From the NCBI GenBank assembly GCA_000224765.2, contig AGAU01000043.1, positions 1-64,000 on the forward strand: 64,000 nt of DNA, given 5' to 3'. This stretch comes from SAR324 cluster bacterium JCVI-SC AAA005. GTDB lineage: Bacteria > SAR324 > NAC60-12. Each line of letters opens with the position of its first letter. The stretch's first letter is position 1. Below are positions 18,579 to 27,649 of this stretch, piece after piece. The notes under the pieces are model-generated. The model made no database searches. It saw nothing but the letters and a program-made list of their open reading frames with translations, and was not told the origin of the DNA. The translations under genes were made by a program, and so were the position numbers.

Positions 18579-19446
18579 TCCATTCATCTCGTACAAAATT
18601 TAATGCTTCACATAATGTTTCTTTAGATTGTTTAGTCCGCCATAGCTGTTGTTTCAAATTACTGAATGGGAATCTGGAACTTTTACCCAATTCATTCTTC
18701 ATTTCTAAAAAATGGTGATCAGGATGTTTTATTATTACATAAGGGGTTTTACTGAATTGTGCCGAAGCGCAAATACCAGATGCCATTCCGATGAAACCAT
18801 TAGATAGTGAAATTAGCGCTAGCTGTTCGTCTAAAGTCAAAATTTGTTCAGCTATTATTATATTTTTTAGATCACTTATCCAATCAGGCTTTAGGTCATT
18901 TCCTAATAAAATATACTGAATATCGTTGTTTGAATTACTTGATACTTTCAAGAAGTCTTCCCAGATTTCATCATCTATATTGCTTGTTTCTGGAGTATAT
19001 GGTGGATGGTTTCTAAGATGAAGGCAAATAATTTTAGAACCAATTTCTTTTACTAGTTTTTCTAATTTGGAACTAATCGACTGTTTCCATTTCAATTCAG
19101 GCTTGATCTGATAATCTCGATACAACTCAATTATTCTTTTTGATGAATGATATGAGAAGTTTGAATCATTTATATTCTTTCCTGGCCATGATTCTTCATT
19201 TTTTTTAAATTCTGCTGAATAAATATATTGAAACTCGTATTTTGAAGAATTGAACACATATTTCCAAATCGCGGGAATTTCTTCACATGCTTCTTTTGAA
19301 TTATGAACGATTCTTATCGGGGTTTTTTTATTTTTCAGATTTATTATTATCTCTCCCTCTTGCCTCAAGGTAATCAATCCTCCAAGCGTTATTTCTCTAT
19401 TTGTATCTAGGTATAGGCTAGTTTCACTATTTAAATTTATTCCCAT
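18568..19446 (-). CDS. Unrecognised glycan-locus protein, glycosyltransferase-like
   Basis: A 292-residue, Lys- and Ser-rich, AT-rich protein. Its middle contains KIICLHLRNHPPY, resembling the Cys-x-His-x-Arg-Asn block of TIGR04372-type and O-fucosyltransferase-like enzymes. Near the C-terminus ALISLSNGFIGMASGICASAQFS recalls the acceptor-side serine/glycine loop of the same group. No membrane segment is evident. It overlaps the FkbM methyltransferase by about 10 bases and the SDR by 11, so it belongs to the same operon. A glycosyl transfer function is plausible but unproven. Confidence 0.5.
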   Translation of the reverse strand: MGINLNSETSLYLDTNREITLGGLITLRQEGEIIINLKNKKTPIRIVHNSKEACEEIPAIWKYVFNSSKYEFQYIYSAEFKKNEESWPGKNINDSNFSYHSSKRIIELYRDYQIKPELKWKQSISSKLEKLVKEIGSKIICLHLRNHPPYTPETSNIDDEIWEDFLKVSSNSNNDIQYILLGNDLKPDWISDLKNIIIAEQILTLDEQLALISLSNGFIGMASGICASAQFSKTPYVIIKHPDHHFLEMKNELGKSSRFPFSNLKQQLWRTKQSKETLCEALNFVRDEWNEI

Positions 19447-20291
19447 CGCATCTTTTTCTTTGTAAGGAATACACTACCTTCTTTGTAAGAAACCGGCAGA
19501 TCGTCTAAATTTCTAGCCAAATCCCAACCTTTCTTTTGTGAAAAAATATTAATATTAATATTTATCGAATGATTAAATATTCTTTTTGCTGTTTCGGCAG
19601 AGCCGATTTCCAGTATCATTTCTGTGGTTGTCCAATCTTCATTTGTAGTTGCCTCTATAATCTGTGCTTCATGTCCCTCTACATCCATCTTAATGAAATC
19701 ATGCTGTTTCATAATATTTCTAATATCTAGAAGAGCGACTTCGAACACTTCAATTTTCCCATATGGCTTTTTATCACCAGTTAAATGGCTACTTGTTGTG
19801 TTACCTAAAACTCTAGTAAAAGATGCACTTCCTCTCCTATCTGAAATGGCAGCTTGTTCAACAGATACGCTATCAATATTATTGTGATTCAAATTTTCTG
19901 TTAAGGTAATGATATGTTTAGGATCTGGCTCATAGGCAGTAACCTGATATCCGCACTTTGAAAGCAAAATACTATGTAAGCCTATATTTGCTCCAATATC
20001 AGCGACCTTGTTATATCTACCTTTATTGATCAGATAATATGAGAAGATAATAAGTTCGTCCAACCCGAACAAGTGAAGAGTATTGATAGCTCCCATCTCT
20101 TTGTATGGAAGAAAAATATCACCAAATAATTCACTCTGAATAAAACCTTTACCCTGTTTCTTTAAATCTGAACTTTGAATATAGCTATCCGAAATATTCT
20201 GAATTAACTGATATTCGTTCGTTTTATATGAATGACTAAGCTGCACTTTTGGAAGGTGTACGAGCAATATGTCGAGTAACGTTTTCATCAT
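19437..20291 (-). CDS. FkbM-family SAM-dependent methyltransferase
   Basis: 284 residues. Motif I is VADIGANIGLHSILLS and the acidic loop after strand 2 is TAYEPDPKH. Later, FIKMDVEGHEAQII is the characteristic Asp-Val-Glu-Gly-x-Glu block of FkbM-type methyltransferases, which methylate hydroxyl groups of sugars or polyketides. The start ATG overlaps the transketolase stop as ATGATG. Its position in a run of glycan genes suggests O-methylation of a surface sugar. Confidence 0.8.
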   Translation of the reverse strand: MMKTLLDILLVHLPKVQLSHSYKTNEYQLIQNISDSYIQSSDLKKQGKGFIQSELFGDIFLPYKEMGAINTLHLFGLDELIIFSYYLINKGRYNKVADIGANIGLHSILLSKCGYQVTAYEPDPKHIITLTENLNHNNIDSVSVEQAAISDRRGSASFTRVLGNTTSSHLTGDKKPYGKIEVFEVALLDIRNIMKQHDFIKMDVEGHEAQIIEATTNEDWTTTEMILEIGSAETAKRIFNHSINININIFSQKKGWDLARNLDDLPVSYKEGSVFLTKKKMRWE

Positions 20292-21205
20292 ACACCTTTA
20301 AGTTCCATGGCTTTCTTTATAATGTTTAGTTCTGTGAATCCATTTCTTTCGCAAACTTCTTCGTATGTGCCATATCCATAGATAAAATCGTCTATAGCAA
20401 TTTGTATTGCTTTCTCAATGTTAATCCCCAGGCTCGCTTCAAGACTACTGCTGTAGATTCCACAGTGTGAAGATAATTCCTCGACAGTTAGTAATCTTTT
20501 CGTTTTTGATAGACTCTTATGAATCTGTTCCTTGGGAAAAGGATGTAGGGTTGGTAAATATATAAGTTCTACGGCAATATTTTCAGCTTTCAGGACTTCA
20601 GTAGCTGCATAGCACTTTTTAAGTTGAGCACCTGTAGTAACGATCGTTAGATCACTTCCCTCAGCTACTACCACACCTTCACCCACTTTTATTGATTGAT
20701 CATGCTCAATACCATGAGGATTTTCTGTGAGCCTAAAATAATTGATCTTTCCGTTATTGTAAGATTGTTTGAATAAAGTATTAAATTCCTCTGCAGACCC
20801 TGGACAGAACACACAACTATCTTTAATGTGGCTGATCAAGGATACATCTGTGTAGCAATGATGGCTGCAGCCAAGTTGTGCATAATCAAAAGCACCACCA
20901 ACTGATATCAAATTGATTGGTAGTTTCTGATATCCGAAGTCTAATTTTATTTGCTCGTAGGCTCTTTCAATGATAAACGGAGCAATCGTGTGGACCACTG
21001 GAGTGAGTCCGACCTTACTTAGCCCGGCTGCTAAATTAACCATTGCTGGCTCACAGATTCCAATATTGTAATAACGGTCAGGATGCTTCTCGGCAAAAGG
21101 TTTTAGAATTCCATGGCTGATGTCTCCCACCATTACTACCAAGCTTTCATCCGTTTCACCGATTTCCAACATTGTATCAGCAAACTCTTGTCTTAATTTT
21201 TTCAT
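20288..21205 (-). CDS. Transketolase-like C-terminal subunit
   Basis: 305 residues holding the pyrimidine-binding and C-terminal domains of a split transketolase/DXS-like enzyme. NIGICEPAMVNLAAGLSK contains the catalytic Glu that activates thiamine diphosphate. A VGGAFDYAQLGCSHHCYTD block follows, then VVTTGAQL and ELIYLPTLHPFP typical of the last domain. Its partner subunit overlaps it by four bases upstream. Two-carbon transfer onto an unusual sugar precursor, rather than the pentose phosphate pathway, is suggested by its location between an SDR and an FkbM methyltransferase. The substrate is inferred. Confidence 0.85.
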   Translation of the reverse strand: MKKLRQEFADTMLEIGETDESLVVMVGDISHGILKPFAEKHPDRYYNIGICEPAMVNLAAGLSKVGLTPVVHTIAPFIIERAYEQIKLDFGYQKLPINLISVGGAFDYAQLGCSHHCYTDVSLISHIKDSCVFCPGSAEEFNTLFKQSYNNGKINYFRLTENPHGIEHDQSIKVGEGVVVAEGSDLTIVTTGAQLKKCYAATEVLKAENIAVELIYLPTLHPFPKEQIHKSLSKTKRLLTVEELSSHCGIYSSSLEASLGINIEKAIQIAIDDFIYGYGTYEEVCERNGFTELNIIKKAMELKGV

Positions 21206-21978
21206 TTTTGAAGTTCTCTACGGATAAGACTCATCTCACTTTCGTTAGGGATTCGATGGTGCCATACACCATGACCTTCAATAAACGAAACTCCCTTACC
21301 CTTTATTGTTTTTGCAAGTATGACCTTTGGAGATCCATTTATTTCAAACTTCAGTCTTGCGAATATCCTTTCGAAGTCCTCTTTCGAATGTCCGTCTATC
21401 AAGTGACATTCCCAGCCAAAGGCCTTCCATTTGGAAGACAACCCCTCACGTGGCATCAATTGGGCTGCTGACCCGTTCCAGTCAATGATGGCGCATAGAT
21501 TTCCTAACTGGAGATTATTTCCTATGTTAGCTGCTTCCCAAATTGTTCCTTCGTGACATTCTCCATCGCCAAGTAACACGAATACTCTGTTATTCTTTTT
21601 CTTGATTCTTAAACCTAACGCAATCCCTACTGCTGTTGGGAATCCATGCCCTAATGAACCAGTGCTTGCTTCAGCTCCTGGAACCTTTGTCATATCTGGG
21701 TGTCCACCTAAAATTCCTTTATCAGTGCTGTAATCTTCGATATCTCGATCACTCAAAAACCCATATTTATGAAGTACTGCGTAAAGCGCCCCACAACCAT
21801 GTCCTTTGCTAAGAATAAAGTAGTCTCTTTCTGTCCAATCTGGTTGATGTTGTTTGTATTTCAGCACTTTAGCATAAAGAAATTCAACAATGTCGACGAT
21901 GGAATAGGAACTTGGGATATGTCCTTCTCCTGATCGCTGGACCATTTCCGAAATTTTTATTCTCAAGTCACTATTCAC
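21202..21978 (-). CDS. Transketolase-like N-terminal subunit
   Basis: 258 residues starting with GTG at 21978, chosen because GGAG lies seven bases upstream and the frame opens there. The thiamine-diphosphate motif is GDGECHEGTIWEAANIG with the closing Asn in IDWN. Conserved histidines occur in SGEGHIPSS, SKGHGCGA and GHPD. This is the PP-domain half of a split transketolase; the other half follows with a 4-base overlap. Split forms are common in secondary-metabolite and polysaccharide clusters. Confidence 0.85.
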   Translation of the reverse strand: MNSDLRIKISEMVQRSGEGHIPSSYSIVDIVEFLYAKVLKYKQHQPDWTERDYFILSKGHGCGALYAVLHKYGFLSDRDIEDYSTDKGILGGHPDMTKVPGAEASTGSLGHGFPTAVGIALGLRIKKKNNRVFVLLGDGECHEGTIWEAANIGNNLQLGNLCAIIDWNGSAAQLMPREGLSSKWKAFGWECHLIDGHSKEDFERIFARLKFEINGSPKVILAKTIKGKGVSFIEGHGVWHHRIPNESEMSLIRRELQK

Positions 21979-21980
21979 AT

Positions 21981-22754
21981 TTAATCTCCATTATGAAAAA
22001 CTCTGCCTTGTCCTCCATCAATTAGCATAGAGGTACCTACGCAAAATGAGGCTAAATCCGAGCAGAGGAATGTCACAGCTTCACTGATCTCACTTAGTTT
22101 CCCAAATCTTTTAATTGCCATCCGTTCATTCAAGTATTTTTGAACATGCTCTGGTCTTTCTTCACTCGCAGTATCCCAATAACCTCCTTCAGTAAACACA
22201 GCCCCTGGCATTACAGATGTTAGGATGACGTTGTCAGCTGAAACGTATCGAGACAAGCTGCGAACGTAGGCATTTAATGCTGCCTTTGCCGCGCAGTAGG
22301 CGGGTGGGCCTTGATTTTCTAAAGCTGCAATAGAAGATATGTGACAGATTCTTCCCCACTTTCTCTTTTGCATGTGAGGTATGTACTTCTCATTTATTAA
22401 AATGCCGATTTCTACATTAAGCCACATAACCTCTCTCCATCCCTTATACATTTCGAGTGGGTTTGTGTGATTTAAGTTTCCACCTGCATTGTTTACAATT
22501 ATATGAGGTGAGAATTCGCCTGTATCCAACTCTGAAAATAATCTTTCTAATTCATCCGGAATTTCTAAATTACATTGTATGTATTGGTGGCCCTGGTTTC
22601 CCAACTTTGTTTTTAATGCTGCTAACCCTTCTTTCCCTCGTGATACAGCGATAATTCTGACTCCTTCTCTCGCTAGTGTCTCGCAGATGCTTTTACCTAT
22701 CCCTCTTCCTGCGCCTGTTACTAAGGCTGTTTTCCCCTTTATTCCTAATTCCAT
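21981..22754 (-). CDS. Short-chain dehydrogenase/reductase (SDR)
   Basis: 257 residues. Classical SDR: TGAGRGIGKS cofactor turn, NNAGGN, ICHISSIAAL with the catalytic Ser, and Tyr-x3-Lys in YCAAKAALNAY. The C-terminus DLASFCVGTSMLIDGGQ is canonical. It ends two bases before the transketolase N subunit start, so both are likely co-transcribed. It may reduce the keto-product of the thiamine-dependent enzymes. Confidence 0.85.
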   Translation of the reverse strand: MELGIKGKTALVTGAGRGIGKSICETLAREGVRIIAVSRGKEGLAALKTKLGNQGHQYIQCNLEIPDELERLFSELDTGEFSPHIIVNNAGGNLNHTNPLEMYKGWREVMWLNVEIGILINEKYIPHMQKRKWGRICHISSIAALENQGPPAYCAAKAALNAYVRSLSRYVSADNVILTSVMPGAVFTEGGYWDTASEERPEHVQKYLNERMAIKRFGKLSEISEAVTFLCSDLASFCVGTSMLIDGGQGRVFHNGD

Positions 22755-22792
22755 TTTACATAAATCTTTTGAATTTCAGTTTCATAATTCGA

Positions 22793-23845
22793 TTAAAATG
22801 GACCCTCGAAACTTGAGTCGGGCTGATCTAACCTGCGATTTTGAATAACAGGTAACATCTCAGGTTTCCTTCCACATAATTCCAAGGCTCGGTTGCCAAT
22901 TTGATGTGATTCTGGATAGTAATGGTCACTCATCGCAGGGCTAGTTGGTGTAGGATAATCCGGGAGTCCCAGCCGTATGGGAGGTGATTTTAAGCTTTGG
23001 AACAGAGATTCTGTAAGGACTGCCGAAATTTCTGCAGATATTCCTGCCATCACATGACCATGATCCACAATTAATACTCTACCTGTTTTTTGAACAGAAT
23101 TGAGCAGAGTATTCTTGTCGATCGGGCGGATGACTCGAAGGTCGATCACCTCGGCAGAAACTCTGTACTCTTTTAAAAGCTCTGCTGCCCGAAGGCACTC
23201 CAGTGCCATGTAAGAGACTCCAATCAGAGTAATATCTGTTCCGGGCTGCATCACCCTAGACTGTTCCAGAGAAACCCGATAATCCTCTTCAGGTACTTCA
23301 TCCTTCAGCCCATACAGCCAACGATGCTCTAGGCAAATGACTGGATTGTTGTCTTCAACTGCCGCAATCAGCATTCCCTTAGCATCACGCGCAGTGGTAG
23401 GCATAATCACTCGTAGTCCTGGAATGTGGGCAAACCATGCATGGAGGCTCTGGGAGTGTTGTGGACCCTGCCCCCAGCCTCGCCCTACAATCATACGGAT
23501 CACTATCGGAGCCTGCATTTTACCTCCGAACATGTAATGCCACTTTGCCGCTTGATTGACGATTTGCTCGATGGAGACAAGAGCAAAATCTACGCGCTGG
23601 TGAGTCAGAATTGGTCGCATCCCCGTAATGGCGCTTCCTAGGGCTACCCCAGTAATTGCATTTTCTGAGAGAGGGATATCGAACACTCGTTTTTCACCAA
23701 AGCGTTCTTGTAAGCCAAGAGTGGAACCAAAAATGCCTTTCGGATCTGGTACTCCAAGGCCCATTACGTACACATTCGGGTTAGCTTCCAAGCAGTAGGC
23801 TTGAGCCTCACAAAGAGCTTCGGCAAATGAAATCTGTCTTTTCAT
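22793..23845 (-). CDS. E1-like alpha-keto acid dehydrogenase beta subunit, stand-alone
   Basis: 350 residues of the E1-beta/transketolase C-terminal type: FDIPLSENAITGVALGSAI with the activating Glu, then FALVSIEQIVNQAAKWHYM, ITLIGVSYMALECLRAAE, and VIDLRVIRPIDK. The partner alpha subunit is at 24328-25281, with a NUDIX gene between. No E2 or E3 gene is nearby. The cell already encodes a homodimeric E1 (aceE) with aceF at 60-64 kb, so this heterotetrameric E1 probably acts alone on a sugar or acyl donor within the glycan pathway. Confidence 0.8.
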   Translation of the reverse strand: MKRQISFAEALCEAQAYCLEANPNVYVMGLGVPDPKGIFGSTLGLQERFGEKRVFDIPLSENAITGVALGSAITGMRPILTHQRVDFALVSIEQIVNQAAKWHYMFGGKMQAPIVIRMIVGRGWGQGPQHSQSLHAWFAHIPGLRVIMPTTARDAKGMLIAAVEDNNPVICLEHRWLYGLKDEVPEEDYRVSLEQSRVMQPGTDITLIGVSYMALECLRAAELLKEYRVSAEVIDLRVIRPIDKNTLLNSVQKTGRVLIVDHGHVMAGISAEISAVLTESLFQSLKSPPIRLGLPDYPTPTSPAMSDHYYPESHQIGNRALELCGRKPEMLPVIQNRRLDQPDSSFEGPF

Positions 23846-23891
23846 TAGTGGTTTACTCTAAATTGAAAATTTCTTTGCCAAATTTTTTTAT

Positions 23892-24341
23892 TCACATCAG
23901 ATCTTTGCCAAATTTATTAAAGACTCCATAAGATATTTCTGTAATTGGAAAAAACGAATTCCTTATTTTAGAATAAAGTTGTTTTTCTTCAATTTCTTGG
24001 GGTAAAAATACCCCGATCTCTTCTCCCTCCATTAAAGAGAGAGTTTCTATTTCATCTTCCAATTCGCAATGAAAGACATGCATTTTCCTGCTACCCGCAA
24101 TGAGTTCTCCCAAGTATCGAAAGTTTTCTGGTTGCCAGCACAGTTCTTCTTGGATTTCTCTCCAGATGGTTTGCTCTGGCGTTTCTTCTACCTCAATATG
24201 TCCTGCAAAAAAACCCCAATGGCCTGGGGATTCAATCCCGTCTTTAAAATCTCGCAGTTGCATCAGGTAAGATCCTTGAAAGTAAATCAGCGCCTGGCTC
24301 ACTTCAATGAAAGAGTTCGCAGAATCATCAAGCATAAACAT
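23892..24341 (-). CDS. NUDIX hydrolase
   Basis: About 149 residues from the ATG at 24341 (MFMLDDSAN; ATG 24335 is possible). It overlaps the end of the E1-alpha gene by 14 bases. The NUDIX box runs GHIEVEETPEQTIWREIQEEL, a match to G-x5-E-x7-R-E-x2-E-E with the last Gly not kept. Family members hydrolyse nucleoside diphosphates linked to a sugar, alcohol or nucleotide. Sitting between the alpha and beta E1 genes, it may control or clear a nucleotide-sugar or TPP-related metabolite. Confidence 0.8.
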   Translation of the reverse strand: MFMLDDSANSFIEVSQALIYFQGSYLMQLRDFKDGIESPGHWGFFAGHIEVEETPEQTIWREIQEELCWQPENFRYLGELIAGSRKMHVFHCELEDEIETLSLMEGEEIGVFLPQEIEEKQLYSKIRNSFFPITEISYGVFNKFGKDLM

Positions 24342-25281
24342 CTTCAGATGCTGCTTGACCATCAGGAAAGGGGCTGGATTTGGCAAACGCAAATGCTTCC
24401 TGAATCTCTTGCCTGATCTTCTTAGTTAAACTGTTTATTTTCTTAGATTCGACGTAAGAAGTTAGGCGTTCTAAGGGATCATTTAGTTGCCAACTTTCAA
24501 ATTCTTCTTCCGTACGATAACCAATGTCATTATCATAGTTTGGTCCACAATGTTCACGCCAGCGATAGGTTGGCATTTCCAGGAAAACCGGACCATCGCC
24601 CTCTTTGAGGAACTTACAAGCTTTAGAACTCGCCTCAAAAACAGCACAGACATCATTTCCATCAGCCAACATTGTCTGAATTCCATGACCAGTTGCTAAT
24701 TGAGATAAGGAGCGTTGTGGTGGCTGGCGGACTTTCAACGGAGAATAGACCGAATAGAGGTTGTTTTCACAGGCGAAGAGGACGGGGAGCTTTTTGAGTA
24801 CTGCGAAGTTCAGGCTTTCATGAACGACTCCTGCTTCCATCGCTCCATCACCGAGGAAAATGACAACGACACGGCCTTCCTCACGTAACTGTGAAGTCAG
24901 CGCAGCACCCACTGCAATTGGCACGGTACTGCCAACAATCGGTGTTGCCCCGATAAAGCCTGCTGCTTGATCAGTCAGGTGCATCGAGCCTCCTTTACCC
25001 CCACAGCATCCGGTTGACTTACCATAGATCTCTGCAACCATGCACTTCAAATCCCCACCCTTAGCCAAGTAGTGGGCATGGCTTCGGTGACCAGAAAAGA
25101 CCCAATCTTTTCTCTGTAAGGCAGCACAGACCCCAACCGCAGCGGCTTCCTGCCCGATGCTCAAATGAACGGGGCATCGCATTTCCTGCTCTGGATAGTG
25201 CTCGGCAATGGCCTCTTCCACCATGCGAATCCGGAGCATGCACCGCCACAGTTCGAATATTTTCGTTTGATCAATCATCAT
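24328..25281 (-). CDS. E1-like alpha-keto acid dehydrogenase alpha subunit, stand-alone
   Basis: About 317 residues from the ATG at 25281, whose first bases overlap the methyltransferase stop (a second ATG follows at once). The signature KSTGCCGGKGGSMH and the thiamine-diphosphate motif GDGAMEAGVVHESLNFA with its Asn in FACENN identify an E1-alpha subunit. It pairs with the beta subunit at 22793-23845. Without E2/E3 partners it may catalyse a decarboxylative carbon-carbon bond formation, as known for some TPP enzymes in branched-sugar pathways. That is inference. Confidence 0.8.
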   Translation of the reverse strand: MMIDQTKIFELWRCMLRIRMVEEAIAEHYPEQEMRCPVHLSIGQEAAAVGVCAALQRKDWVFSGHRSHAHYLAKGGDLKCMVAEIYGKSTGCCGGKGGSMHLTDQAAGFIGATPIVGSTVPIAVGAALTSQLREEGRVVVIFLGDGAMEAGVVHESLNFAVLKKLPVLFACENNLYSVYSPLKVRQPPQRSLSQLATGHGIQTMLADGNDVCAVFEASSKACKFLKEGDGPVFLEMPTYRWREHCGPNYDNDIGYRTEEEFESWQLNDPLERLTSYVESKKINSLTKKIRQEIQEAFAFAKSSPFPDGQAASEDVYA

Positions 25282-25937
25282 GGCACAAACCAATAGTAGT
25301 CGCCGGTGTAACCTGCTTCCTCAAACAGTTCCACCCACTCTGACACTGAAAGAATTGTTTTCGCCGTCAGGTTCCAAGCCAGCATTGCTTCTTTCTCTTC
25401 TTCATTGCGATACGCGTCTACCGTGATATAACCGTTTTTCTTGGTGACCCGTTGAATTTCTTGAAGCGCGCTAATTAGTTCTGCTCTCTCAAGGTTGTGA
25501 ATGGTATTGATTGAAATCACTAGATCGAATGAATTATCCTCATAGGGCAAGTCCCTTGCGTCTGCAACCTGCAGTTGCGGCTTCACGCTTTCCATTGAAT
25601 TTTCAATGGCGTATTCGCTCACATCAACGCCCTGAATCAATAGTCCAGGAATAAGTGCCAATAAATCATGCAACATAAACCCCTTCGCACAACCCACATC
25701 CAAAACCCTTTGTCCTGCAGTCAAACTGTAAAATTGCTGGAAAGTCGGTACGACTGGTTGCCAGAATCGAGTATTGTAGCTAAAGCCTCCATAACCATGC
25801 CGTCGTTTTCCATCGAAGAATTCCTTACCAAATTGACGCGCGATCTTACGATCTTCTTCAGTTTTTTCCGCTCCTCGTTGCTTAACGTCACGCTTAGTGC
25901 GGGGGTAGTTGATGAGCAGGTCGATTTCTTGTCCCAT
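25278..25937 (-). CDS. SAM-dependent methyltransferase
   Basis: 219 residues. Motif I is VLDVGCAKGFML near residue 78, the acidic turn is GVDVSEYAI, and the post-I region reads FDLVISINTIHNLERAE. A typical small class I methyltransferase. It lies 10 bases after the epimerase gene and overlaps E1-alpha by four bases, so it is translated with the E1-like subunits. A sugar C- or O-methylation role is likely. The acceptor is unknown. Confidence 0.8.
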   Translation of the reverse strand: MGQEIDLLINYPRTKRDVKQRGAEKTEEDRKIARQFGKEFFDGKRRHGYGGFSYNTRFWQPVVPTFQQFYSLTAGQRVLDVGCAKGFMLHDLLALIPGLLIQGVDVSEYAIENSMESVKPQLQVADARDLPYEDNSFDLVISINTIHNLERAELISALQEIQRVTKKNGYITVDAYRNEEEKEAMLAWNLTAKTILSVSEWVELFEEAGYTGDYYWFVP

Positions 25938-25947
25938 TTTGTATATG

Positions 25948-26892
25948 CTATTGATTTAGTTCTAAATGTTTCATCCAACGCACCGTGTAACATTGGTCTT
26001 GATCCACCAGGTCCCCACTGTGGTACTTTTCAATGACCTCTTCAATGGCAGTGGCCACCGAGTATTTAGGAAGAAAGCCTGTTGCCTGCAGCTTATCCGA
26101 GTTCTGGCGGTAAGAGCGGGGATCGTTGGACTCACTGACAACAATCTCCGCTGGGATTCTTGCTGTCACTCGCTCAGCAATGTCGAGAATAGAAATGTTC
26201 TCAAACCCTGCGTTGTAGCATCCGGAAGGCAACTCCGGCTTTGCCAGAAAGTGCTGGTAGACCCGAACCATGTCCTGGATGTGAATATTGGGTCGGGTCT
26301 GCTGGCCTCCAAAAACAGTAATTCGACTATTCTTCAGAGCCTGGAGGGTGAGCATGTTGACACTGACATCGAGCCGCATTCGTGGCGACCAACCACAAAC
26401 CGTTGCAGGTCGTATACAGTGAACCTGCATTTGGTCTTGATAGCTTAGGAGTACACGTTCAGCGACCATCTTGGTCTTGTTGTAGACAGAAATTGGCATC
26501 AAGGGAAGATCTTCGGTCACCTGGGGTTCATCTTTTACCCCATAGACACTGCCAGAGCTGGCATATATGAACTGTTTCACTCCACTGCGCACCGCACGAT
26601 CAATCAGTTGCTGGCCAGCCAGGACATTGACTTCCCACGACAGCGTTGGGTTCAGTTCTACTCCAGGATCGTTGGCAATGTTCGCCAAGTGTAGCAACGC
26701 CTCGACACCTTCCAGAGGAATCGCGTCTACCTCCCGAATGTTTTGCTTGTTCATTGCCAGATTTGGGTGAGGCGTCAAGTGGTTGCCAAACCATTGAGTG
26801 TCTACAACGGTTACCTGGTGACCATCCATCAGCAGTTGGTGGGTGAGAACTGTCCCTACGTAGCCACAGCCTCCGGTGATTAAGATTTTCAT
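25948..26892 (-). CDS. NAD-dependent epimerase/dehydratase
   Basis: 314 residues, extended SDR: TGGCGYVG cofactor turn at the N-terminus, FIYASSGSVYG, and Tyr-x3-Lys in SVYNKTKMV. It resembles UDP-glucose 4-epimerase-like proteins. It heads the unit epimerase-methyltransferase-E1 alpha-NUDIX-E1 beta-SDR-transketolase. It probably prepares the nucleotide sugar used by the enzymes encoded after it. Confidence 0.85.
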   Translation of the reverse strand: MKILITGGCGYVGTVLTHQLLMDGHQVTVVDTQWFGNHLTPHPNLAMNKQNIREVDAIPLEGVEALLHLANIANDPGVELNPTLSWEVNVLAGQQLIDRAVRSGVKQFIYASSGSVYGVKDEPQVTEDLPLMPISVYNKTKMVAERVLLSYQDQMQVHCIRPATVCGWSPRMRLDVSVNMLTLQALKNSRITVFGGQQTRPNIHIQDMVRVYQHFLAKPELPSGCYNAGFENISILDIAERVTARIPAEIVVSESNDPRSYRQNSDKLQATGFLPKYSVATAIEEVIEKYHSGDLVDQDQCYTVRWMKHLELNQ

Positions 26893-26926
26893 ACTTTGTT
26901 AGATCGCATATTTTAAACTTTTGGAT

Positions 26927-27385
26927 TTATGCTGGCTGAAGATCAATGAATTTTGGAAATTCTGGGACGAGCACGGAATTCACCATCTTGCCTTCCTTAC
27001 TACAAAACCAGACTTCTGTAGCTGCTTTTCCAAAATACAATTGGGCCTTCTCATGCAGCTTTTTCTAGGTATTACTAGGTAATTTGATCTCTACGCAAAT
27101 CTCAGGTGCAATCGTTGAAGCAGACATTCCCCAGATGCTCTGTAGACGTTCGTTGGAGATCCAGGCGACATCAGGAGACTTGACGTTGTCTGAAGTCATG
27201 ATCGGAAACTCAGGCGGACATTTTCCCCCTTTGAGAAATTGTTCCAGCAACCGCATGATCTCCTAAGCATAGAGCGAGTGGTTGACTTGCACCGCCTTCA
27301 TGATGATTTCTCCGTCCTTGTTCAACTCAATTTTGAAAGGCAGATTTTGCAAAATTGGGTGCTCACAGACTTCTTGCCAGTTCAT
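26927..27385 (-). pseudogene. Uma2/DUF820-family protein with two in-frame TAG stops
   Basis: Starting at ATG 27385 (MNWQEVCEHPILQNLP), the frame can be read for 152 codons to TAA at 26927. It aligns end to end with the intact copy at 49499-49984, including CPPEFPI, SPDVAWIS, APEICVEI and YFGKAATEVWFC. Two TAG codons interrupt it (after HSLYA and after LPSNT), both where the intact copy has Glu, so each is a single GAG-to-TAG change. There are no frameshifts. Uma2-type proteins have a PD-(D/E)XK-like fold. Confidence 0.75.
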
Positions 27386-27649
27386 GTCTCCTTCCAATTT
27401 CATATGAATAACAGATACTCACCACACGGGTTGGTCAGCCAGCTAATGCAAAAGAGCAAAAGTCCATGACTGCAACCTACTTGACTGTTTGATGCTCCAG
27501 ACAAACTCCTGACCTGCCATCCCTGCCCTTAGGTGTTTTGCCTACTGATGGGTTCAAGCACCGTAGTTCGGCTCAAACAGATCTAGGGGCAAGTTTCCTC
27601 GTCTTACTACATTATCAGAAGTTTAAGGCCCAGATTTTCCGGATCTTCT

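Noticed and set aside
24328..25281. E1 alpha/beta pair as the cell's main pyruvate dehydrogenase
   Set aside because: A homodimeric aceE with aceF is present at 60-64 kb, and no E2 or E3 accompanies the pair.
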